NCBI GenBank assembly: GCA_041481445.1 | Contig: JBGPBV010000106.1 | Coordinates: forward strand, 1 to 24,843 | Reading direction: 5' to 3' | Source: AA29 sp041481445 | GTDB taxonomy: Bacteria; Acidobacteriota; Vicinamibacteria; Fen-336 | DNA length: 24,843 nt | In this document: in pieces, positions 17,154-22,920 of the stretch | Position numbering within the stretch: the stretch's first letter is position 1 | Layout: each line of letters begins with the position of its first letter | Program-made: the position numbers and the translations under genes | Notes under the pieces: generated by a model | Seen by the model: the letters and a program-made list of their open reading frames with translations, nothing else | The model's database searches: none | What the model was told of the DNA's origin: nothing

Positions 17154-17977
17154 ACCCGGTCACCCCCGCGCTCGTCGTCGTCCGGGGCGGCGGCGAGATG
17201 GCCACGGCGGCGGCGCGCCTCCTGTTCCTGTCCGGATTCCCGGTGATCGTCCTCGAGCGCGCCCAGCCGATGGCCGTGCGGCGGCGGGTCGCGTTCGCGG
17301 AGGCCGTGTTCACGGGCGAGGTCGTGGTGGAGGGCGTCCGCGGCCGCCTGGTGCCGCTGGCGCTGCTGGCCGCCACCCCCGCGCACGTGGCGGTGGCGGT
17401 GGATCCCGAAGGCACGGCGCTGGCCCGGCTCCGGCCGCACGTGCTCGTCGACGCGCGCATGACGAAGGCGCGCAGCGTGACCACGCGCGCGGACGCTCCG
17501 CTCGTGATCGGCCTCGGTCCGGGGTTCACGGCGGGGGTGGACGCCCACGCGGTCGTGGAGACGCAGCGCGGCCCCAACCTCGGCCGGGTCCTGTGGTCCG
17601 GCTCGCCGGAGCCGGACAGCGGGATCCCGGCACCCGTGCTCGGCCACACCGACGCGCGCGTCCTGCGCGCGCCGCGCGACGGGGTGTTCCATGGGCAGGT
17701 GCGGATCGGTGACGTCGTGGCCCCGCGGCAGACCGTCGGGTCCGTCGGCGGCGCGGCCGTGCTCGCCGGGATCGCGGGCATGGTGCGTGGCCTGCTCGCC
17801 GACGGCGTTCACGTCGCCGCCCGCGTCAAGGTCGGCGACATCGACCCGCGCGCGCCCGTGGACCCGGCCTGGCTCTCCGACAAGGGGCGCGCGGTGGCGG
17901 CCGGCGTCCTGGAGGCCGTCCTGGTCGCCCGGCGGAGCGCCGCCAGGGAGGAGTCCGGACCCCCGCCGCTGAGGTAA
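17150..17977 (+). CDS. yqeB: YqeB-like (EF2563 family) selenium-dependent molybdenum hydroxylase system protein; start unresolved
   Basis: The frame encodes about 275 residues with EF2563/YqeB features: an N-terminal nucleotide-binding segment ALVVVRGGGEMATAAARL, QPMAVRRRVAFAEAVFTGE, VDARMTK, VIGLGPGFTAGVDAHAVVET, and a C-terminal region with GHTDARVLRAPRDGVF. Its function is unknown beyond co-occurrence with SDMH enzymes. The start is a problem. The conserved VVVRGGGE lies upstream of the first in-frame ATG (17198), and I see no in-frame ATG, GTG or TTG close before it. The left boundary given is a GTA codon that overlaps the xdhC stop (GTAG), where neighbours show ATGA or GTGA overlaps. It may be a near-cognate start, a sequencing error or the product of a -1 frameshift from xdhC. 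Confidence 0.75.
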   Translation, partial: VDPVTPALVVVRGGGEMATAAARLLFLSGFPVIVLERAQPMAVRRRVAFAEAVFTGEVVVEGVRGRLVPLALLAATPAHVAVAVDPEGTALARLRPHVLVDARMTKARSVTTRADAPLVIGLGPGFTAGVDAHAVVETQRGPNLGRVLWSGSPEPDSGIPAPVLGHTDARVLRAPRDGVFHGQVRIGDVVAPRQTVGSVGGAAVLAGIAGMVRGLLADGVHVAARVKVGDIDPRAPVDPAWLSDKGRAVAAGVLEAVLVARRSAAREESGPPPLR

Positions 17978-17999
17978 CCCGTGAGGCGCCGGCTCCCAT

Positions 18000-18028
18000 T
18001 TGCCCGCCAGGGCGAGTTCGGCTACTCT
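18000..18028 (+). promoter_or_regulatory. Sigma70-like promoter for the 18046-20157 operon
   Basis: TTGCCC (18000-18005), a 17-base spacer and TACTCT (18023-18028) lie just before the small exported protein gene. Transcription would start near 18035, about 10 nt before the ATG. Confidence 0.35.
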
Positions 18029-18045
18029 TCCCCCAAACTACCGAA

Positions 18046-18645
18046 ATGCACGGCCCGGCCGACATCGCCAGGGAGCCCTCCCGCCGGTGGGGCGGAGGTC
18101 GCGCCGCCGTCGTCGGTCTCGCCCTTCTCGCGATCGCTCCCACGCCCGGCCACGCCGCCAAGCGCGTCCCGCCGCCGCCCTTGCCGGCCGAGCATCGCCA
18201 TCCGTCGGGCGGCATGGCGTTCCGGACGCCGGAAGGCTGGAAGATCGAGACGCCGGCCGAGAGCCCGGAGACGGTCAACGCGAGCGGGGACGGCGTGGTG
18301 GTGCGCTTCCTCTACCACGACGGCGAGAACGGTTACGACAGCCTCCACGGCATCTGCATGCTCGAGCGGCTCGCCCCCGCCATGGACATGTTCCCCGTCG
18401 TCGAGTACGAGTACGACTACGTGGGCGGCGTCATCGAGGGCCGTCAAGCGCTCGATTCCGCGTTCGTGGTGACGTACGACAAGCCGATCCTCGGCGCCCG
18501 CGAGTGGCGGCAGCGCAACGTGACCATCGTCGGGAACGGCTCCTCGCTGTGCGCGATCACGTACGCGCCCTTGCCGCTGTGGAAGAAGTCGGCCCAGACC
18601 CGGGCCCTGCTGGACGCGGTGCTCGGAAGCGTGACCTTCCGTTGA
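18046..18645 (+). CDS. Small exported protein of unknown function
   Basis: This 199-residue protein has a long positively charged N-region, a hydrophobic core (AAVVGLALLAIAP) and a likely signal peptidase site at PGHA-A near residue 37. A Pro-rich stretch follows, then a domain opening HPSGGMAFRTPEGWKIE. That opening is reminiscent of small alpha/beta folds of the PsbP/DcrB/Mog1 type, but I do not recognise a family with confidence. Two Cys (in GICMLE and SLCAITY) could form a disulfide. The TGA overlaps the TTG start of the MinD-like gene (TTGA), so it is the first gene of a three-gene operon. Function unknown. Confidence 0.7.
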   Translation: MHGPADIAREPSRRWGGGRAAVVGLALLAIAPTPGHAAKRVPPPPLPAEHRHPSGGMAFRTPEGWKIETPAESPETVNASGDGVVVRFLYHDGENGYDSLHGICMLERLAPAMDMFPVVEYEYDYVGGVIEGRQALDSAFVVTYDKPILGAREWRQRNVTIVGNGSSLCAITYAPLPLWKKSAQTRALLDAVLGSVTFR

Positions 18646-19592
18646 GCGGGGCCCTCGCCCTCGCGCTGCCGCGCCCGGCGCGGCGCCAGATCTGGTCGAT
18701 CGGGGGAGGCAAGGGCGGCATCGGGAAATCGCTGCTCGCCGCCTCCCTGGGCTGGCAGCTCGCGCGCCTGGGCAAGCGCGTGGTCCTGGTCGACGCCGAC
18801 CTCGGGGGCGCGAACCTCCACACCTGCCTCGGCATCCCCGGGCCCGCGCGCACGCTCGGCGACTTCATCCTGCGCCGCGTGGAGCGCATCGAAGACGTCA
18901 TGGTGGACACCCCGTTCCCGCGCCTGCGCCTCATCAGCGGCGCCTCCGACGTGCTCAGCGCCGCCAACATCAACTACCAGCAGAAGGTGCGCGTCCTCAA
19001 CAAGCTGCGCTCCCTGGAGGTCGACATCGTCATCCTCGACCTCGGCGCGGGCACCGCCAACAACATCATCGACTTCTTCCTCATCTCCGACGTCTCGCTG
19101 CTGGCCGTGATCCCGGAGCCGACCTCGATCGAGAACGGCTATCGCTTCATCAAGAGCGCCCTCTATCGCCGCCTCCGCGGCGCCGCTCCCACCGCGGCCG
19201 TGCGCGACATCATCGACAGTGCCCTCGACCAGAAGAACGCGTACGGGATCCGCAACCCCCTCGATCTCCTGGCCGCGGTCGAGCGCGAGGACCCGTCCGC
19301 CATTGCCCGCCTGCGCCGCGAGATGGCGGAGTTCCATCCCCGCTTCGTGGTCAACCAGGTCCGCTCGAACGCGGACATCGCGGTCGGGCACCAGCTCGTC
19401 ACCGCCTGCGCCCGCCACCTCGGCGTGCGCGCCAGCTACGCCGGGTACGTGCACTACCACGACGACGTCTGGCGGGCGGTGCGCCAGCGCCAGCTCTTCG
19501 CGGCCCGGGACCCCGACGGCCCCCCCGCCCAGGAGATACGCCACATCGCCCGCAGCCTGATCGAGGGCGAGTCGATGGCCCTGGCCTTGTGA
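18642..19592 (+). CDS. MinD/ParA-like P-loop ATPase
   Basis: This 316-residue protein has a deviant Walker A GGKGGIGKS (signature K24, catalytic K29), switch I/A-prime region VVLVDADLGGANLHTCLGI and switch II ILDLGAGTANNIIDFF, placing it in the MinD/ParA/FlhG group of dimerising ATPases. It has an extended C-terminal half (FVVNQVRSNADIAVGHQLV, then YAGYVHYHDDVWRAV) of a type I recall from deltaproteobacterial orphans rather than true MinD. No C-terminal amphipathic membrane helix is evident, and no minC, minE or flagellar genes are near. The TTG start overlaps the upstream TGA. The next gene, 4 nt downstream, encodes a J-like/RodZ-like protein and is its probable partner, perhaps in positioning a cell-surface or cytoskeletal structure. 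Confidence 0.85.
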   Translation: MSGALALALPRPARRQIWSIGGGKGGIGKSLLAASLGWQLARLGKRVVLVDADLGGANLHTCLGIPGPARTLGDFILRRVERIEDVMVDTPFPRLRLISGASDVLSAANINYQQKVRVLNKLRSLEVDIVILDLGAGTANNIIDFFLISDVSLLAVIPEPTSIENGYRFIKSALYRRLRGAAPTAAVRDIIDSALDQKNAYGIRNPLDLLAAVEREDPSAIARLRREMAEFHPRFVVNQVRSNADIAVGHQLVTACARHLGVRASYAGYVHYHDDVWRAVRQRQLFAARDPDGPPAQEIRHIARSLIEGESMALAL

Positions 19593-19596
19593 GGCG

Positions 19597-20157
19597 GTGA
19601 GCGTGCCCGTCGAGACGCACTACGCCGTCCTCGGCATCGGTCCGCGCGCCACCCCGGAGCAGGTCGAGCGCGCCTATCGCCACGCCGCCGGGCTCTACGA
19701 CGAGGAGGCCCTGGCCACCTACTCGCTGCTCGACGCGGAGGAGCGGCAGCAGGCGCGCGCGCGCATCGAGGCCGCCCACGCCGTGCTGCGCGACCCCGGG
19801 CGGCGCCACGAGTACGACCTGTCCCTGGGCCTGTCCCCGTCGCCGGCCCTGGCCGCCTCCCCGGTGGCCGCCCCCGTGGAGCCGGCCGCCCGCGTGCCCA
19901 CGGTGGTGCTGCCCGATCCGGTGACGGGGCCGGACCTCAAGCGGTTCCGCGAGTCGCGGGGCATCCCGCTGCGCGAAATCGCCGCCGCCAGCAAGGTGGG
20001 GGTGCGCTTCCTCGAATACATCGAGTCGGAGCGCCTGGACGTGCTCCCCGCCCCCGTCTACCTCCGCGGGTTCGTGCAGGAATACGCGCGCGTGGTCGGC
20101 CTCGACCCGCGGCAGACCGCCCAGAGCTACCTGGCCCGCGTCATCAGCCCGCGGTAG
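19597..20157 (+). CDS. Degenerate J-domain protein fused to a RodZ-like HTH domain
   Basis: This 186-residue protein starts with a DnaJ-like helical hairpin (THYAVLGIGPRATPEQVERA to RRHEYDLSLG, about 7-77). The HPD motif needed to stimulate Hsp70 is absent (GLYDEEA in its place). After an Ala/Pro linker comes a RodZ-type HTH_25 domain (about 108-180: LKRFRESRGIPLREIAAAS, VYLRGFVQEYARVVGLDP). There is no transmembrane helix. The HTH is likely a protein-binding platform, as in RodZ with MreB, rather than a DNA binder. The GTG start lies 4 nt after the MinD-like stop. The end overlaps the convergent transporter gene by 31 bp. Confidence 0.8.
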   Translation: MSVPVETHYAVLGIGPRATPEQVERAYRHAAGLYDEEALATYSLLDAEERQQARARIEAAHAVLRDPGRRHEYDLSLGLSPSPALAASPVAAPVEPAARVPTVVLPDPVTGPDLKRFRESRGIPLREIAAASKVGVRFLEYIESERLDVLPAPVYLRGFVQEYARVVGLDPRQTAQSYLARVISPR

Positions 20158-21359
20158 GCGAGCCCCGCCGCCGCCAGCGCGGGCAGCGTCCCCCCGATCG
20201 GCTCCGCCGCGAAGTACGTGGCCACGCCCAGGGCCCACGCCACCGCCGCCCAGGCGAACCGAAGGGAGGCGTACGGCCCGCGCCGTTCGTACAGGGCGGC
20301 CACGCTGACCGTTTCGCCGTCCACCAGGAAGCGCGCGATCAGGATGCCCCCGACGGGCACGAGCAGCGCGCCCAGCACGATCATCAGGTCCGCGTAGCGG
20401 TCGAGCCAGGAGCGGGACAGGAGAGAGAGGGCGGCCCCGATCAGGCCGATCGACCAGATGGACGCGGAATCGGAGGCCCGGGGAACGAGGCTCTTCCAGG
20501 CCAGCGCGGACAGGTAGATGTTCACGAAGTTCGTGGTGAGGGTCCCGAGCGTGACCAGCACCGCGCCCGCGACGCCGAGGTGGAGGGCGTCGACCATCGC
20601 GCCGGGGTCGACGCCGCCCGCGGCGCGGCCGGCCACCGCCCCCAGCGGCATGAACCAGAGGCTGGAGAGGGCGAGGCCCAGGAACACCGCGACCACGCCC
20701 CGCCGCGCGGAGGCGGTGTAGCGCGAGTAGTCCGCGAACATGAGGATCCAGGAGACCTGGTAGGCGATGACCACGTCCAGTCCGCGCCACCAGGACATCG
20801 CGTGCGTGCCGGGAGCGCGCCAGACCTCGGGAGGGAGGGCGGCCGCGCGCCACACGAACACGACTCCGGTCACGGCCATGAGCGGCACCGCGAAGCGGTC
20901 GGCGTGGCCCACCGCCCGCGGACCGGCGGCCACCACCGCGGCCGCGAGCAGGCCGAGGGCGACGGCCCAGGCCTTCTCGCTGGCCGGCCCGCCCCAGACC
21001 CGCGCGCAGGCGGAGGCCGCGATCACGTTGTTGACGGCGATCCAGGCGAAGTTCGTGACGTACAGGAGGAGGGCGAGGGCGGCCGCCCCGCGGAAGCCGA
21101 CGGCGGCCCGGAGGGCGACCACCGACGGCACTCCCAGCCGTGGGCCAATGGGGGCGAGCACGGCGACCAGCGCGGAGCCGGCCACGGTGCCGAGGGCGAT
21201 GAGCCCGAGGGCCTCGGGGAGCGAGAAGGCGGGCTGCAGGCTCGCGCCCGTCACCAGCGTGGTGGCGACGATGTTGGCGCCGACGAAGATCAGGAAGAGG
21301 TCGAGGGCCGGCTGGGTGCGTGCCTCCGCGGGGACGGGGCCGACGTCGGCGGCGTGCAG
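20127..21359 (-). CDS. NCS1-family nucleobase/cytosine-purine transporter; probable CTG start
   Basis: The frame encodes about 410 residues with roughly 12 hydrophobic segments and NCS1 (CodB/PucI-type) features: N-terminal GPVPAEARTQPALDLFLIF, VTGASLQPAFSL, LGTVAGSALVAVLAPIGPRL, then SWILMFADYSRY and TTNFVNIYLSALAWKS. It should carry a nucleobase or related compound by proton or sodium symport. The first GTG (21254) would delete TM1 and the conserved GPVP motif. Upstream of it the frame stays open only to the DeoC TAG, and the only plausible start is CTG at 21359, two codons after that TAG. The CTG-started length matches the family (~400-420). It is the last gene of the rpiB-like/deoC operon, which suits uptake of bases or nucleosides. 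Confidence 0.8.
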   Translation of the reverse strand: MHAADVGPVPAEARTQPALDLFLIFVGANIVATTLVTGASLQPAFSLPEALGLIALGTVAGSALVAVLAPIGPRLGVPSVVALRAAVGFRGAAALALLLYVTNFAWIAVNNVIAASACARVWGGPASEKAWAVALGLLAAAVVAAGPRAVGHADRFAVPLMAVTGVVFVWRAAALPPEVWRAPGTHAMSWWRGLDVVIAYQVSWILMFADYSRYTASARRGVVAVFLGLALSSLWFMPLGAVAGRAAGGVDPGAMVDALHLGVAGAVLVTLGTLTTNFVNIYLSALAWKSLVPRASDSASIWSIGLIGAALSLLSRSWLDRYADLMIVLGALLVPVGGILIARFLVDGETVSVAALYERRGPYASLRFAWAAVAWALGVATYFAAEPIGGTLPALAAAGLAYRGLMTRAR

Positions 21360-21362
21360 TCT

Positions 21363-22232
21363 CTAGTATCCCGAGGGGCCGGCCGCCACCGTGGCCCCGC
21401 GGCTCTCCTGGACGATCTTGACGCCGACGCTGGCCCCGATGCGGTCGGCCCCCGCCTCCAGCATGGCCTGCGCGGACTTGAGGTCGCGCACGCCGCCGGC
21501 CGCCTTCACGCCCATGTCGGGGCCGACGACGCGCCGCATGAGGGCGACGTCGGCGGCGGTGGCCCCGCCCGGGCCGAAGCCGGTCGAGGTCTTCACGAAC
21601 TCCGCGCCCGCCGCCCTGGACACCACGCAGGCCTCCACCTTCTCGTCGTCGGTCAAGAGCGCGGCCTCGATGATCACCTTCACGATGGCCCCGCCCCGGT
21701 GGCTGGCCTCCACCACCGCGGCCACGTCCCTCTCGCAGAGCCGGAAGTCGCCGGACTTGAGGGCGCCGAGGTTGAGGACCATGTCCACCTCGCAGGCCCC
21801 CTCCGCCACCGTGCGCGCGGCCTCGAAGGCCTTCACCTCCGGGAAGGTCGCGCCCAGGGGAAAGCCGACCACGGTGCAGACGCGCGTCTCCGAGCCGCGG
21901 AGCTTCTCCGCGCAGAGGGGGACCCAGGTCGGGTTCACGCAGACGGTCGCGAAGCCGTGCTCGCGCGCCTCCGCGCAGAGACGCTCGATCTGGTCGCGGG
22001 TGGCTTCGGGCTTGAGCAGGGTGTGGTCGATGGTCCGCGCGATCTCGCGCGAGTACAGGTTCGTGCCCGCCTGGAGGCCGAAGCGGGCCGCGCCGTGGCC
22101 GACCAGGCGGCCCATCCGGTCCGGACAGCACCCTCCCGGCGCGGAGTGGCAGGCGCAGGGCGGCTCCTCCGCCGTCCCCAGCTGGGCGAGGACGGCGCGG
22201 ACGATGCGGTCGACGAGGAAGGTGTCGCTCAC
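21363..22232 (-). CDS. deoC: Deoxyribose-phosphate aldolase with microcompartment-like N-terminal peptide
   Basis: This 289-residue protein has a DERA core from about residue 68 (IDHTLLKPEAT) with D150 (CEVDMVLNLG), Schiff-base lysine K185 (VKVIIEAALL) and K214 (FVKTSTGFGPGG). It cleaves 2-deoxyribose-5-phosphate to acetaldehyde and glyceraldehyde-3-phosphate. The core is normal (~220 residues), so there is an extra N-terminus of nearly 70 residues. Residues 2-19 (SDTFLVDRIVRAVLAQLG) would form an amphipathic helix with F5, L6, V7, I10, V11, V14, L15 and L18 on one side, much like encapsulation peptides of microcompartment enzymes. A linker with C26, C28, H29, C35 and C36 follows. The GTG at 22232 overlaps the rpiB-like TGA (GTGA), so the two enzymes are coupled. 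The N-terminal role is inference. Confidence 0.92.
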   Translation of the reverse strand: MSDTFLVDRIVRAVLAQLGTAEEPPCACHSAPGGCCPDRMGRLVGHGAARFGLQAGTNLYSREIARTIDHTLLKPEATRDQIERLCAEAREHGFATVCVNPTWVPLCAEKLRGSETRVCTVVGFPLGATFPEVKAFEAARTVAEGACEVDMVLNLGALKSGDFRLCERDVAAVVEASHRGGAIVKVIIEAALLTDDEKVEACVVSRAAGAEFVKTSTGFGPGGATAADVALMRRVVGPDMGVKAAGGVRDLKSAQAMLEAGADRIGASVGVKIVQESRGATVAAGPSGY

Positions 22233-22846
22233 GGACGACGCGGCTCCTTCAGGTACGACTCCTCGATGGCCTTGATCTTGCCGACCCGGCGCGCGTGCCG
22301 CTCCTCGGTGCAGTGGGTGGTGAGGAAGGCCTCGACGATCGCGCGCATGCGGGTGGCATCCACGAACCTGGACCCCAGGGTGAGGACGTTCGCATCGTTG
22401 TGCTCGCGCGCGTTGCGGGCGGCCGCCTCGTCCGTGCAGGGCGCGGCGCGCACGCCGGGGACCTTGTTGGCGGCCATGGCCGAGCCGAGGCCGGCGCCGT
22501 CGACGAGGATGCCGAGGCGGGCGTCGCCCGCGCGTACGGCGCGCGCCACGGCCAGGGCGATGTCCGGGTAGTCGACGGGCTCGGTGGAGAAGGTGCCGAG
22601 GTCGTGGAAGCGGTAGCCCAGGCGCGTCAGGTGGGTCTTGATCTCTTCCTTCAGCGCGAACCCGCCGTGGTCGGCCCCCACCGCGACCGTCTGGCCGTCG
22701 GTGCGTGCGGGGCCGTGCACGATGCGCACGCCGCGCGAGGCCGCGATCTCGCGCGCCCAGGGGGTCACGATCGCGCCCGGGGCCGCTGAGACCTCGCCCC
22801 CGGGCGGCACGGATTGCACGTCCTCGGCAGTGATGAGGTCCTTCAT
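22229..22846 (-). CDS. RpiB/LacAB-family sugar-phosphate isomerase with N-terminal extension
   Basis: From the ATG at 22846 the protein has 205 residues. The RpiB core starts at about 52 (QTVAVGADHGGFALKEEI) and includes VDYPDIA, the phosphate/active loop GILVDGAGLGSAMAANK and EHNDANVLTLGSR, whose His matches the E. coli catalytic His99. The E. coli catalytic Cys66 position is Asp (D116) and the neighbouring Thr is Ala. The 50-residue N-terminal extension (LITAEDV and GAIVTPWAREIAASRGVRIV) resembles short ITxxDV/TPxAR segments that I associate with microcompartment enzymes. The expected reaction is ribose-5-phosphate/ribulose-5-phosphate isomerisation, or one on a related sugar phosphate. It is the first gene of the operon with deoC and the transporter, and diverges from the sulfatase gene. 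No ribosome binding site is visible. Confidence 0.88.
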   Translation of the reverse strand: MKDLITAEDVQSVPPGGEVSAAPGAIVTPWAREIAASRGVRIVHGPARTDGQTVAVGADHGGFALKEEIKTHLTRLGYRFHDLGTFSTEPVDYPDIALAVARAVRAGDARLGILVDGAGLGSAMAANKVPGVRAAPCTDEAAARNAREHNDANVLTLGSRFVDATRMRAIVEAFLTTHCTEERHARRVGKIKAIEESYLKEPRRP

Positions 22847-22860
22847 GCGCGAGAGGGACG

Positions 22861-22910
22861 GGATGATAGCACGCGCTGGATGGGCGCGATGATAGCGCAC
22901 GCGCTAAGAT
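22861..22910. promoter_or_regulatory. Divergent promoter/operator region with palindrome and tandem -10 boxes
   Basis: The 74-bp gap between the divergent rpiB-like and sulfatase genes holds minus-strand TATCAT twice (22868-22863, preceded by TGC to give an extended -10; and 22894-22889). A plus-strand TAAGAT lies at 22905-22910, 10 nt before the sulfatase ATG. A palindrome TAGCGC-AC-GCGCTA (22893-22906) overlaps the plus -10 and the upper minus -10. A related, imperfect copy begins at 22867. The layout suggests a repressor site controlling both directions. Confidence 0.4.
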
Positions 22911-22920
22911 CGCCGTGGAC

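Noticed and set aside
21363..21365. TAG as a recoded sense codon in this genome (deoC/transporter junction)
   Set aside because: TAG also ends the DHH, xdhC and NCS1 transporter genes at the expected protein lengths, so a genome-wide recoding is unlikely; local readthrough is kept only as an option.
19399..22131. A 910-codon minus-strand frame spanning the transporter and deoC region
   Set aside because: It is out of frame with both DeoC and the transporter and encodes Gly/Arg/Pro-rich nonsense.
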